DNA from: Planctomycetota bacterium | Lineage (GTDB): Bacteria; Planctomycetota; Phycisphaerae; Phycisphaerales; UBA5793 | Assembly (NCBI GenBank): GCA_963205185.1 | Contig: CAUJHZ010000072.1 | Location: 17,703-81,702 of the forward strand | Length of the DNA stretch: 64,000 nucleotides | Reading direction: 5' to 3' | Shown: positions 32,358-41,409 of the stretch, piece by piece | Layout of the letters: every line of letters starts with the position of its first letter | Position numbering within the stretch: the stretch's first letter is position 1 | Notes under the pieces: generated by a model | The model's database searches: none | Told to the model about the DNA's origin: nothing | What the model saw: the letters and a program-made list of their open reading frames with translations, nothing else | Translations under genes and position numbers: made by a program

Positions 32358-32428
32358 ATCGCGCAGCGCGGCAGCCGCTCAAGGCTCCAACGAGCTGCTT
32401 CATCTCTCTATCGAACACCATCAGAGCT

Positions 32429-33187
32429 CTATGTGGATTTGGCGGACCGCTTCCTTGCCGAGTCCAAGATCACATTCTGGATGTCTGGCGGGAACAAGAG
32501 TACGCATCTCTGATGCATGTCCAGATAGGGTACTTGTGCCGATCGGTACGCTGCCATGAGCAGTATAATGACAGCCTCAGCGGCGCTCGTAGTTGCCATG
32601 CCAGCAGCATCACTGGGTGCTGTGTTTAGCTGAAGAACGCGTCCATGCGAATATCGCGACAACATTCCATATGTGATGTCGTATTGGAAGCTATCACTGC
32701 CGATTGGAGATACTCGCTGCCCTTCGTCGGCTTCAAGCGTGATTATCTCCTCCAAAAGCATCTTGAAACTTGAGGGGCGGGGATCGACTCTCCTGCTTTT
32801 GAACGCATCGGCATACTCGTCTACCCATGCCGGAAGTTCGGGCAGGTTTCCAATGTGCCGCCGATAGCCCGCCTGGTCTTTCCGTAAGTCAGCACACTCT
32901 TGACAGAACAACCGAATCCAGCCATTTGTGGCTAGAGAAGCCCATCGGAGTTGGCACGCTGTCTCGAACAGCGATCTCGACAGGATCGCCATTTGAAATC
33001 CTAGGTTACCCTTGAGCAGCATGAGCAGGGCATCGATTGTCTGGTGCGCAAATGCGAATCCAGAACTAACCGGCGTCAATGCGTTTGTGTCTGTAATCTT
33101 CGGCTCTATGCGGCCCCGCTCTTCGTTCAGAAACGTCTGTAGGCGCTCCAGCCGATCAAGAATCGAACTGGTAGGTTCCTCACCCAT
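32429..33187 (-). CDS. DUF5677-like protein
   Basis: 252 residues, alpha-helical. The segment NLGFQMAILSRSLFETACQLRWASL and the later MLSRYSHGRVLQ resemble the DUF5677 family of uncharacterised bacterial proteins. There is no signal peptide; a mildly hydrophobic helix near the C-terminus (AAEAVIILLMAAYRSA) is probably buried, not membrane. Low GC like its FRG neighbour. Its start overlaps the lpd stop by 8 bp, so it may be read from the lpd transcript. Function unknown. Confidence 0.6.
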   Translation of the reverse strand: MGEEPTSSILDRLERLQTFLNEERGRIEPKITDTNALTPVSSGFAFAHQTIDALLMLLKGNLGFQMAILSRSLFETACQLRWASLATNGWIRLFCQECADLRKDQAGYRRHIGNLPELPAWVDEYADAFKSRRVDPRPSSFKMLLEEIITLEADEGQRVSPIGSDSFQYDITYGMLSRYSHGRVLQLNTAPSDAAGMATTSAAEAVIILLMAAYRSAQVPYLDMHQRCVLLFPPDIQNVILDSARKRSAKST

Positions 33188-34643
33188 GAATCATCCGGCC
33201 TTCGCTGGCCAGGGCGGCTTCGTGGATCGCTTCGTTCATCGTCGGGTGCGCGTGCACGGTGTTGATGATGTCCTCGGCGGTTGCTTCGACGCTGCGCGCG
33301 AGGGCGAATTCGGCAATGAGTTCCGTCGCTTCGGCGCCGATGAGGTGCGCGCCGAGAATCTCGCCGTGTGGGATGCTCGTGAGCAGTTTCACCATGCCCA
33401 CGTTCTCGCCTTCCGCGATCGCCTTGCCGTGCGCCTTGAGCCCATAGTTGCCGACGTTGTAGTCCTTGCCGGCGACCAGTCCTTCTTCTTTGAGAGCGCG
33501 TTCGGTCTTGCCGATGCTCGCCACCTGCGGGTGGCAGTAGGTGCAGCCGGGGATCGAGTCGTAATCGACGCCGACGCAGTCGTGGCCGTTCATGCGTTCG
33601 ACGCAGGCGACGGCCTCTTCGCTGGCGACGTGGGCGAGCCAGGGCGGGCCGATGACGTCGCCGATGGCGTAGATGCCCGGGGCGCTGGTCTGGTAGGTCG
33701 GATCCTCGACGCCGCGATAGGCGACCTTGATGTGGTCCTTGAACGTCTCGATGCCCAGCGCCGGATCGAACAGGCCGTCGTAGCGGCCGCGCACGCCGAT
33801 GGCCACGAGCACCACGTCCGTCTCGATCGTCTCGGTCTTGCTCTCGTCGCCGGTGGCGGCGATGGTCACGGCCAGGCCGCTGCGCGTCTTGTCGATCTTC
33901 TTGGTGATGTGGCTCGTGCGGATGTTGATGCCTGACTTCTTGAACTCGCGCTCGAGCACCTTGCTCACGTCATCATCTTCGATGGGCAGCAAACGGTCAA
34001 GCATTTCGACGATCGTCACCTCGGTGCCGAACGCGTTGTAGAAGTAGGCAAACTCGACGCCGATCGCCCCCGCGCCGACGATGAGCATGCGCTTGGGCTG
34101 TACGGCCAGGGTCATCGCCTCTTTCGCGCCGATGATCGTCTTGCCGTCGAAGGGGGCAAAGGGCAATTCGCGCGGCACGGCGCCGGTGGCGATGAGCACC
34201 CTGGGCGCGGTGAGGGTGTGCTGTTTTGTGCCGCCGGGCTTGTCGAAGACCTGCACTTCGCAAGGCAGCGTCGCCTTGGCCGAGCGGGTGATCTTCGCGT
34301 GCCCGTCGAAGTGGGTGATGTTGTTCTTCTTGAAGAGGTAGTGGATGCCCTTGTTGAGCGTGTCGGCCACGCCTCGGCTGCGTCCGATGACCCTCTCCCA
34401 GTTGTGCGTCAGGCGCTCGTATTCAAAGCCCCAGTCCTTGCCGTGCTTGGCGACTTCCTGGTAGAGATAGGCGCTCTTGAGCAGGGCCTTGGTCGGGATG
34501 CAACCCCAGTTGAGGCACACCCCGCCGAGCCGGTCGCGCTCGATGCAGGCGACTTTCATGCCCAGCTGAGCGGCGCGGATCGCGCCGACATAGCCGCCGG
34601 GCCCGCCGCCGATGACAATGAGATCGAACTGAGAATCGGCCAT
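33180..34643 (-). CDS. lpdA: Dihydrolipoyl dehydrogenase
   Basis: FAD enzyme that reoxidises dihydrolipoyl groups of 2-oxoacid dehydrogenases and the glycine cleavage system using NAD+. 487 residues from the ATG at 34643 (AAAGGAT upstream). FAD motif IGGGPGGYVGAIRAAQLG, redox disulfide GGVCLNWGCIPTK, NAD motif VGAGAIGVEFAYFY, and the catalytic C-terminal HAHPTMNEAIHEAA are complete. No E1/E2 genes adjoin. The GcvH protein at the left of the window is a plausible partner. Confidence 0.96.
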   Translation of the reverse strand: MADSQFDLIVIGGGPGGYVGAIRAAQLGMKVACIERDRLGGVCLNWGCIPTKALLKSAYLYQEVAKHGKDWGFEYERLTHNWERVIGRSRGVADTLNKGIHYLFKKNNITHFDGHAKITRSAKATLPCEVQVFDKPGGTKQHTLTAPRVLIATGAVPRELPFAPFDGKTIIGAKEAMTLAVQPKRMLIVGAGAIGVEFAYFYNAFGTEVTIVEMLDRLLPIEDDDVSKVLEREFKKSGINIRTSHITKKIDKTRSGLAVTIAATGDESKTETIETDVVLVAIGVRGRYDGLFDPALGIETFKDHIKVAYRGVEDPTYQTSAPGIYAIGDVIGPPWLAHVASEEAVACVERMNGHDCVGVDYDSIPGCTYCHPQVASIGKTERALKEEGLVAGKDYNVGNYGLKAHGKAIAEGENVGMVKLLTSIPHGEILGAHLIGAEATELIAEFALARSVEATAEDIINTVHAHPTMNEAIHEAALASEGRMIHG

Positions 34644-34784
34644 TGGAGAGATCCTTTGATGGGTGCGCCGATCGAGCCCGGCGGGAGGCCGGCCCCACCG
34701 CCGATTTGGTTGTGAGGCGGGTCGGTCGGCGAAATGAACCCGATCGTAGCGTGGAAATGGCATTGGGCTTGCGGCTCGCCGCGA

Positions 34785-34813
34785 TTGACGGTTTGCCCGG
34801 ATCCCAATAGGAT
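34785..34813 (+). promoter_or_regulatory. Predicted promoter of the metallophosphoesterase-yidC-mnmE run
   Basis: TTGACG (34785-34790), 17-nt spacer, TAGGAT (34808-34813); predicted start near 34820 gives a leader of about 50 nt. Confidence 0.6.
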
Positions 34814-34870
34814 CGGGAACCGGTTTGCCGCTCCGGCGACCGGCATTTTTGTTAGCGGTGGAGCCAACCC

Positions 34871-35635
34871 TTGCGCCTCGCGGTCATCTCAGACATCCAT
34901 GGCAATGCCGAGGCGCTCCGGGCGGTGCTCGCGCACGTTGAAACCCAGAACGTCGAGGGGATCGTCTGCCTGGGCGACATCGTCGGCTACGGCCCCGAGC
35001 CGCTCGAATGCGTCGATCTCGTCGAAGCCCGGTGCCAGTGGTCGCTGCTGGGCAACCACGATTTCGGGGTTCTCTACGAGCCGACCAACTTCAATCCAGG
35101 AGCCGAGCAAGCGGCCTACTGGACGCGGGCCCAGTTTGAGAACGAGCAGGATGAGGCCGCCCGGACCCGCCGCTGGGCGTTTCTGAGCCAGTTGCGCGTG
35201 CGGGTAAAGTTCGGCAGCGAGCACCAGATCATCGCGGTGCACGGCTCGCCGCGCCGGCCGATCAACGAATATGTCTTTCCCGACGATGCAATCAACGGCA
35301 CGCTGAAAATTCAACAGATCTTCGAGCGCATCGACAAGTGTGCCGTGGTCGGGCACACCCATGTGCCGGGCGTCTTTACGGATGAACCGGACTTTTACGG
35401 CCCGGCGGAATTGAAGAACAAGTTCACGTTCCAGGATGGCGAGAAGTCCATGATCAACGTCGGGTCCGTCGGCCAGCCGCGCGACAACGACCCGCGTGCA
35501 AGTTACGTGGTTCTGGAAGACGGCTCGGTCGAGTTTCACCGGGTCGGCTATGACATCGATACCGTGGCGCGGAAGATCAAGGCCATTCCGCAGTTGAACG
35601 ACTGGCTCGCTGACCGCCTGTACGAGGGCCGGTGA
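34871..35635 (+). CDS. Metallophosphoesterase
   Basis: 254-residue calcineurin-like phosphoesterase with the full metal-site set: SDIHGN (7-12), GDIVGYG, GNHDFG, HGSPRRP and GHTHVP. Closest in pattern to YfcE/ApaH-type diadenosine or phosphodiester hydrolases; the substrate is open. Start is a TTG with GGAG about 9 nt upstream. It precedes yidC by 86 nt. Confidence 0.87.
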   Translation: MRLAVISDIHGNAEALRAVLAHVETQNVEGIVCLGDIVGYGPEPLECVDLVEARCQWSLLGNHDFGVLYEPTNFNPGAEQAAYWTRAQFENEQDEAARTRRWAFLSQLRVRVKFGSEHQIIAVHGSPRRPINEYVFPDDAINGTLKIQQIFERIDKCAVVGHTHVPGVFTDEPDFYGPAELKNKFTFQDGEKSMINVGSVGQPRDNDPRASYVVLEDGSVEFHRVGYDIDTVARKIKAIPQLNDWLADRLYEGR

Positions 35636-35721
35636 GCCGGACGCCGCGTGCGCGGCGGCACCGAGGTCCGCAGCCGCGGCGCTGTCGGCGATGAACGATC
35701 TGCATCGACGAGTCCCATTCA

Positions 35722-37941
35722 ATGTCACCGCGATTCAAGCGATTTCTCATCACGTCTCTGGTCATCCTGGTCGGACTGGCCATCGTCGCCGTGCTCATCC
35801 GCGGCGTGGGCCAGTCGAAGCAGCAGCCGGCCCCGGCCGCGCCGGCCGTGCAACCCGAGACCCAGCCGCAGATTCAGCCCCCGGCTGAAGGCGAGACCGA
35901 CGATCAGGCGATGCTCGACCGCGGCGCCGAGGAGCAGCCCGAAGGCGAGGGGGCCGAACCGGCGCCGGACCAGATCGGCCCGCCTGGTGATGCGCAGCCG
36001 CCCGCAGCCGCTTCGACGGGCCTGCACTTCCAGCCGCAGGAATCCGGGCCGCTGGCGCCGCTGGGCGATCTGGACTCTCCCGACAACGCATCGCGACTGA
36101 TGCTTGAGTTCAGTCCGTACGGCGCGGGCCTCTCGCAGGTGACGCTGGCTGACTTTTATAAAAGTCGCGAGCGGCTGCCCGAGAATCGATACACGCTGCT
36201 CGACGGCCAGCCTGACAGCCGGCCCGCGCTGGGCATGCGGCGAATCTACATCAATGGCGAACGCGTCGATGCATTCGACGATCCGCGCTGGTTCCGGCAG
36301 ATCGCGCCCGGTGAATTCGAGGCGGTGATTGTGGATGCGCAGGACCGGCCGGTGCTGACGGTGTCGCGCCGCTATGAACTGGGCGACTCCGAAGGCGAGA
36401 TCACGCTCCACCAGTCGCTGCGCAATGAGACGAGCGAAGCGATGACGGTGAGTCTCGAGCAGTGGGGCCCGGGCGATCTGCCCTATTCGCAGAACGGCTA
36501 CGGCGACTTCCGGCGCGTCCGCTTTGGCTATCTCGATCCGCGCAGCGCATCGGATGTGCTCGCCAACGAGAGCGACTTCCTGCTGCGCCGCCACACCGTG
36601 ATTAAGGACGCCATCGAGCGGGCCCGGGAATCGGGCGATGCGCCCGAGAGCCAGTTCATCTGGCCCAACGCGACGAGCCTGCAGCGCAACTACACGCTCG
36701 CCTGGGTGGCGACCACCAACCGCTACTTCGGCTTTGCGGTGCATCGGGCCGTCGAGGACCCCGCGGCGAACCTGACGAGGTCGCTCGACCGGGACGGTCG
36801 CGTCGAGATGTGGGTGGATTCGCCGGCGCCGCGGCTGAGCGACATCGACGACAAAGTCGCCGACACGCTCTACATGAATCTGAAACTGGTGGGCAGCGGC
36901 ATGCAGCTTGCGGCCGGCCAGTCGCGGAGCCTCGACCTGGGCGTGTACGCCGGGCCGCTGCGCAGTTCGCTGCTCGCCGCCGAGCAGCCGTACCAGGCGT
37001 TCAACCTCAAGGAACTCGTCGTTTACCAGTTGACTTGTGCGTGGTGCACGTTCCAGTGGCTGACGCACTTTCTACTGTGGTTCCTGCGGCTCATCGAAGG
37101 CGACGTGATCCGCATCGCCGGCGTGGGCATTGGCGTGCACGACTGGGCGGTGGCGATCATTATTCTCGTGCTGTTCGTGCGCGTGCTGCTTCATCCGCTG
37201 ACCAAAAAGGGCCAGGTTTCGATGCAGCGCATGAGCCGGGGCATGGCCAAACTGCAGCCGGAGATGAAGAAGCTCCAGGAGAAGTACAAAGACAACCCCA
37301 AGAAACTGCAGCAGGAGCAGATGGCGCTCTACCGCGAGCACAACATCAACCCGGCCGGGTGCCTGGGCATGCTGCCGATGCTGCTGCAATCGCCCATCTG
37401 GATCGCGCTCTACGCCATGCTCTATTTCGCCATCGAGTTGCGCCAGCAGCCGGCGTTCTACGGCGTGTTTCAGATGTTCGGCAACTGGGCGTTCCTGGCC
37501 GACCTGTCGCAGCCGGACCACTTCATTTCCATCGGGCACTCGATCCTCGGCAGCATCCCGACGATCGGGTCGTATCTTGAGAAGATTCCGCTGGTCGGCT
37601 CGGTGTCGAGCATCAACCTGCTGCCCATTCTCATGGGCGTGATCTTCTACCTGCAGCAGAAGTACATGACCCCGCCGAACCCCAACATGACGCCCGAGCA
37701 GGAACAGCAGCAGAAGATCATGAAGATCGTCTTCCCGCTCGTGTTCCCGATCATGCTCTACACCGCTCCCAGCGGCCTCACGCTGTACATCATGACTTCG
37801 AGCACCGTGGGCATCCTCGAGAGCCGCTACATCCGCTCGCACATCGACTCGCTCGATCTCGACAAGGACAGCAAACCAGTCGCGGCGCGACCGAGCAAGA
37901 AGGTGCCCAACCGCGCCCAGCGATCCGGCCGGTCGCGCTGA
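35722..37941 (+). CDS. yidC: Membrane protein insertase YidC
   Basis: Inserts and folds inner-membrane proteins, alone or with SecYEG. 739 residues, longer than most. One N-terminal helix (about 7-27), a Pro/Glu/Gln-rich linker (about 34-100), a periplasmic beta-sandwich domain (about 120-420), then the conserved insertase core from about residue 472: DWAVAIIILVLFVRVLLHPL, a charged cytoplasmic loop LQPEMKKLQEKYKDNPKKLQ, GCLGMLPMLLQSPIWIALY, and two further helices. The C-terminus is basic (SKKVPNRAQRSGRSR), as in ribosome-binding tails. mnmE follows 41 nt later, a common arrangement. Confidence 0.95.
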   Translation: MSPRFKRFLITSLVILVGLAIVAVLIRGVGQSKQQPAPAAPAVQPETQPQIQPPAEGETDDQAMLDRGAEEQPEGEGAEPAPDQIGPPGDAQPPAAASTGLHFQPQESGPLAPLGDLDSPDNASRLMLEFSPYGAGLSQVTLADFYKSRERLPENRYTLLDGQPDSRPALGMRRIYINGERVDAFDDPRWFRQIAPGEFEAVIVDAQDRPVLTVSRRYELGDSEGEITLHQSLRNETSEAMTVSLEQWGPGDLPYSQNGYGDFRRVRFGYLDPRSASDVLANESDFLLRRHTVIKDAIERARESGDAPESQFIWPNATSLQRNYTLAWVATTNRYFGFAVHRAVEDPAANLTRSLDRDGRVEMWVDSPAPRLSDIDDKVADTLYMNLKLVGSGMQLAAGQSRSLDLGVYAGPLRSSLLAAEQPYQAFNLKELVVYQLTCAWCTFQWLTHFLLWFLRLIEGDVIRIAGVGIGVHDWAVAIIILVLFVRVLLHPLTKKGQVSMQRMSRGMAKLQPEMKKLQEKYKDNPKKLQQEQMALYREHNINPAGCLGMLPMLLQSPIWIALYAMLYFAIELRQQPAFYGVFQMFGNWAFLADLSQPDHFISIGHSILGSIPTIGSYLEKIPLVGSVSSINLLPILMGVIFYLQQKYMTPPNPNMTPEQEQQQKIMKIVFPLVFPIMLYTAPSGLTLYIMTSSTVGILESRYIRSHIDSLDLDKDSKPVAARPSKKVPNRAQRSGRSR

Positions 37942-37982
37942 GTGGACCTGCAGCGAACGGGCGGCGATAGACTCTGGCGCCG

Positions 37983-39395
37983 ATGAATCTCGCAGATACC
38001 ATCGTGGCGCGCGCCTCGGCTGCGGGCCCTTCGCGGCGCGGCTTGATCCGCGTCTCGGGGCCACAGGCGTGGAGCGTTGTTGCATCAATCAGCGCCGAAT
38101 CCCACCTGCCGATCGAGCGGGGGCGCGGCGTTCGGACGCATCGACTCGGTGGCGCCTGCCCGTGCCTGCTGCTGTGCTTCCCCGGACCGAACAGTTACAC
38201 CGGCGAAGACACCATCGAGATCGCACTGCCCGGAAACCCGACGCTGATCGATCGCGTGGTCAGCGCGGCCATCGACGCCGGCGCGCGGCACGCCGAGCCG
38301 GGCGAATTCACCGCCCGCGCCTGGCTCAACGGCCGCCTCACGCTCACGCAGGCTGAGGGCGTCGCGGCGCTGATCGCGGCAGCCTCCGACGCCCAGTTGC
38401 GTGCGGCCCAGGCGCTGAGCGGCAATCGGCTCGGCCGCGTCGCCGCCGATCTGTGCCAGCGCCTCGCCGCGGCGCTGGCGCTGGTCGAAGCGGGCATCGA
38501 CTTCACTGACCAAGAGGATGTCGTGCCCATCGCGCCCCAGGACCTGGACGATCGGCTCAGGGCAATCATCGACGAAATCGATCAGACGCTGGCGCGCGCT
38601 GTGGGCAGTGAAGCGCTCAGCGCGCTTCCGACGGTTGTGCTCGTCGGCGCGCCCAACGCCGGCAAGTCCACGCTCTACAACGCGCTGCTCGGCCGCCGAC
38701 GCGCGGTGGTGAGCGCCGAGCGCGGCACGACGCGCGATGCGCTCGTCGAACCGATGCACCTCGATCCGGCCGATTCGCATTCGCCGGAGGTGCTGCTGGT
38801 GGACGTGGCGGGGCTTGATGAGTCGCCGGCGGGGCTGAACCCGCAGATGCAGGCCGCGGCGCGGCGCGCCATCGAACAGGCGGATTTGCTCGTCCAGCTC
38901 GTCTCTTCAGATGGCCGCGGCGATGACGCACATCGGTCGCCGGCCGCGGCGCTGGTCGAGCAATCCCGTGCGACGAAGATCGTGGTGCGGTCAAAGTCGG
39001 ATCTCGCGCCCGACCGACAGGGCTCGCCGCCGCCGGGCGCGCTGCGTTTGAGCGCGGTCACCGGAGAGGGGCTGGGTGAGTTGCGGCGGCGCATCGGCGA
39101 GGCGCTGGCGGATCATGTCGCGTCGCTGGGCGCGGACACCCTGGCGCTGCTGCCGCGCCACGAGCAGTGCCTGCGCGAAGCGGGTGATGGGTTGCGCGAA
39201 GCGTGCGCGCTGATGGAAACGGGACTGTCCCGTTCTGATGAGCAGTCGAAGTCGCGCCGCAGTCCTCTAAGCGACCCGGAACTGATCGCCGCGTCGATGC
39301 GAGCGGCGCTCGATGCGCTCGGCCGACTCGCGGGCTCGGTTTCGCCTGATGATGTGCTCGGCCGCATCTTCGCCGGCTTCTGCATCGGAAAATAA
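37983..39395 (+). CDS. mnmE: tRNA modification GTPase MnmE
   Basis: With MnmG, installs the 5-carboxymethylaminomethyl group on U34 of tRNAs. 470 residues. The N-terminal tetrahydrofolate domain has FPGPNSYTGEDTIEI and EPGEFTARAWLNGRLTLTQAE. The G domain has G1 GAPNAGKST (about 222-230), G2 GTTRD, G3 DVAGLDES. The C-terminus ends in the invariant FCIGK. The G4 motif reads SKSD where NKxD is usual, a mild but visible deviation. A TAGACT box at 37968-37973 lies 9 nt before the ATG. The stop runs straight into a terminator. Confidence 0.95.
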   Translation: MNLADTIVARASAAGPSRRGLIRVSGPQAWSVVASISAESHLPIERGRGVRTHRLGGACPCLLLCFPGPNSYTGEDTIEIALPGNPTLIDRVVSAAIDAGARHAEPGEFTARAWLNGRLTLTQAEGVAALIAAASDAQLRAAQALSGNRLGRVAADLCQRLAAALALVEAGIDFTDQEDVVPIAPQDLDDRLRAIIDEIDQTLARAVGSEALSALPTVVLVGAPNAGKSTLYNALLGRRRAVVSAERGTTRDALVEPMHLDPADSHSPEVLLVDVAGLDESPAGLNPQMQAAARRAIEQADLLVQLVSSDGRGDDAHRSPAAALVEQSRATKIVVRSKSDLAPDRQGSPPPGALRLSAVTGEGLGELRRRIGEALADHVASLGADTLALLPRHEQCLREAGDGLREACALMETGLSRSDEQSKSRRSPLSDPELIAASMRAALDALGRLAGSVSPDDVLGRIFAGFCIGK

Positions 39396-39396
39396 A

Positions 39397-39438
39397 AAGG
39401 TGCCAGGCGCCTTTTCTGGAAAAGGCGCCTGGCACCTT
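39397..39438. terminator. Bidirectional terminator, 19-bp perfect palindrome
   Basis: Stem 39397-39415 pairs perfectly with 39420-39438 around a 4-nt loop, flanked by A-rich sequence on the left and TTAATT on the right. It separates the convergent mnmE and redoxin genes. Confidence 0.85.
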
Positions 39439-39460
39439 AATTCGGGCGAAGTTGGGTGGA

Positions 39461-40639
39461 TCAGACGCCGCCCTTGCTGAGCAGGTCTTCGATCACCTTG
39501 ACGAGATTCTTCTCGCCTTCGGGGTCGTAGCCGACGTTGACGTAGGCCACCTTGCCTTCCTGATCGACGACGAAGAACGTCGGGATGCCGCGCACCTTGT
39601 ACGCCGCGGCAACCTCATCACCTTCGACGAGCAGGCCGTAGGTGAAGCCTTGATCCTTCATGTACTTGATGGGATCGTTGACCTTGTCACCGTTCTCCCA
39701 CGTGCTGATGCCGAGCACCTTGACCTTCTTGTCCTTGAAGTGCTCGTGAACTTCCTGCACGCCGGGCATGGCCATCTTGCACGGGCCGCACCAGGTCGCC
39801 CAGAAGTCGATGAGTACGACGTTGCCGCGCAGGTCCTTCAGGCGGACCGTCTTGCCTTCGCCGGACTGGAGTTCGAAGTCAGGCGCTTCCACGCCGACGG
39901 CCAGCGGCTTCGGCGCTTGCGGGCGCTCGTATTCGGTCGTGGTAAAGCCTTCGGGTGCTTCGAGGGCGAATTCATCGGCCTTGAGCTTGACCTTCGGGTT
40001 CACGTGATCGAGTTCGACGGAGTAGCCGCCGCTGAGGCGCTCCACGCGGTGCGGCAGATGGTCTTTCTGACCGAAGTACCAGCGCGCTTCGCCCATCGAT
40101 TCGGCGTAGACGACGTGGACCACGTCGCATTCGACGCCGTTGATCTCTTTCGTGCCCTCGAGCTTGAGCGATTCGCCGTTGAGTTCATCCGAGAACGGCG
40201 TCGGATGGACGAATTCGATCATCATGTAGCGCGGCGCGACGCCCATGAGATCTTCGCCGCCGTCTTCTGCCGCCGCCCAGCGCAGCGTCTTCTTCTCGTA
40301 GTCAAGTTCGTAGAACTTCTCGCCGTCAAACGAGATGATCCTGATGGGATTCGAGCCGATCGGCCCGTCCGTGTTCGGATTGTCGATCTCGAGCCAGAAC
40401 GGGCTCGCTTCCATCGAGTCGGCCATGATCGCCTTGACCTGGCCGGAGGCGGACTGGATCGACGGCGGGGCGCCTTCGAGCGGCTGGAAGCGGAAGTCGT
40501 AGGTGATCTGCTCGCACTTGAGCGTCGTCTCGTCCACCTGGCGGACGATTTGCGTGACGTCTTTGCCCGCAGGAGGCGGGCCGGCAAGAGTGGTAGAGGC
40601 AACCAGCAGCGCGCTGGCGGTGGCAATGACTGCTTTCAT
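39461..40639 (-). CDS. Secreted TlpA-like thioredoxin with N-terminal DUF2092-type domain
   Basis: 392 residues with a signal peptide (1-19). The first 220 residues resemble a lipoprotein-carrier-like/DUF2092 domain (GEKFYELDYEKKTLRWA, GVECDVVHVVYAESMGEARWYFG). The C-terminal 150 residues are a TlpA/ResA thioredoxin fold: DFWATWCGPCKMAMP with the CGPC active site near residue 280, and RGIPTFFVVDQEG. Predicted role is thiol-disulfide exchange in the periplasm. Start ATG with AAGGAG 9 nt upstream. A TAGAAT box at 40768-40763 may be its -10. Confidence 0.88.
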   Translation of the reverse strand: MKAVIATASALLVASTTLAGPPPAGKDVTQIVRQVDETTLKCEQITYDFRFQPLEGAPPSIQSASGQVKAIMADSMEASPFWLEIDNPNTDGPIGSNPIRIISFDGEKFYELDYEKKTLRWAAAEDGGEDLMGVAPRYMMIEFVHPTPFSDELNGESLKLEGTKEINGVECDVVHVVYAESMGEARWYFGQKDHLPHRVERLSGGYSVELDHVNPKVKLKADEFALEAPEGFTTTEYERPQAPKPLAVGVEAPDFELQSGEGKTVRLKDLRGNVVLIDFWATWCGPCKMAMPGVQEVHEHFKDKKVKVLGISTWENGDKVNDPIKYMKDQGFTYGLLVEGDEVAAAYKVRGIPTFFVVDQEGKVAYVNVGYDPEGEKNLVKVIEDLLSKGGV

Positions 40640-40782
40640 CTGAATCTCTCCTTTGGTTAGTCGCCAGTGAAGGATGGCCGTTTCGCAGGCGCGGCCGATG
40701 CAGGCGGGAGCGGCGGGCGCGCGCCGGGCAGGCTTGACTTTATTGGCCTTGCCCGGCGGATGATTCTACCACAAACTGTAGT

Positions 40783-41355
40783 TCAAGAGGCGGTTGCGGC
40801 TGGATTTGCCAACGCTTCGGCCACAAGTGCAATGTTTCCAACAGGTTCCCGAGAATCGCCGCCGTCGAATTCCAGTTCCCAGAACCCCACGTCGTGCCAC
40901 TGATTGAACTTCCAGCCCACCCGGAACATCGTGCCCACGTGCCGGAAGCCGAAGTGCTCGTGCAGGCTCACGCTCGCCGGATTGGGCAGGGTGATCCCGC
41001 CGATCGCCTTGCGATAGCCCTGGCGCTGACTGATCGAGAGCACGCGTTCATAGAGGTCGCGGCCGATTCCCCGGCCGTGCCAGCCCGCGCGGAGATACAC
41101 CGTGGTTTCGATCGTCCAGAGGTAGGCGCAGCGCGCGCGAAACGGTGACGCCTTGGCGAACCCCACAATCCCCGAGCCGGGCTCCTCGGCGACGAACCAT
41201 GCGTACCGCACGCGCTGCTGGCGCCAGGCGTCGATCCACATTGATACCGGCTCGGGGACGACGGCGAAGTTGGCCGGCGTGTTGGCGGCGTACCAGTTGG
41301 CAATGTCCACGATCGCCGGGATGTCCGATTCAGTCGTCAGACGCAGGTGCACCAT
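40783..41355 (-). CDS. GNAT-family N-acetyltransferase, phosphinothricin-type
   Basis: 190 residues. RAGWHGRGIGRDLYERVL is the acetyl-CoA loop and ITLPNPASVSLHEHFGFRHVGTMFRVGWKFNQWHDVGFWE is the PAT/BAR-type C-terminal pattern. Enzymes of this subgroup acetylate small amines such as phosphinothricin, methionine sulfoximine or aminoacyl compounds; the real substrate is unknown. A GGAG lies about 8 nt before the ATG. Confidence 0.83.
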   Translation of the reverse strand: MVHLRLTTESDIPAIVDIANWYAANTPANFAVVPEPVSMWIDAWRQQRVRYAWFVAEEPGSGIVGFAKASPFRARCAYLWTIETTVYLRAGWHGRGIGRDLYERVLSISQRQGYRKAIGGITLPNPASVSLHEHFGFRHVGTMFRVGWKFNQWHDVGFWELEFDGGDSREPVGNIALVAEALANPAATAS

Positions 41356-41409
41356 GGCAGGCTCCGCTGGGGCGCGAGATGGTACCGTGCGGCGGAGGCG
41401 CGGGCGAGG

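Noticed and set aside
32429..33187. Possible HEPN-type RNase in the DUF5677-like protein (RYSH)
   Set aside because: The HEPN motif needs R-x4-6-H; here the spacing is R-x2-H.
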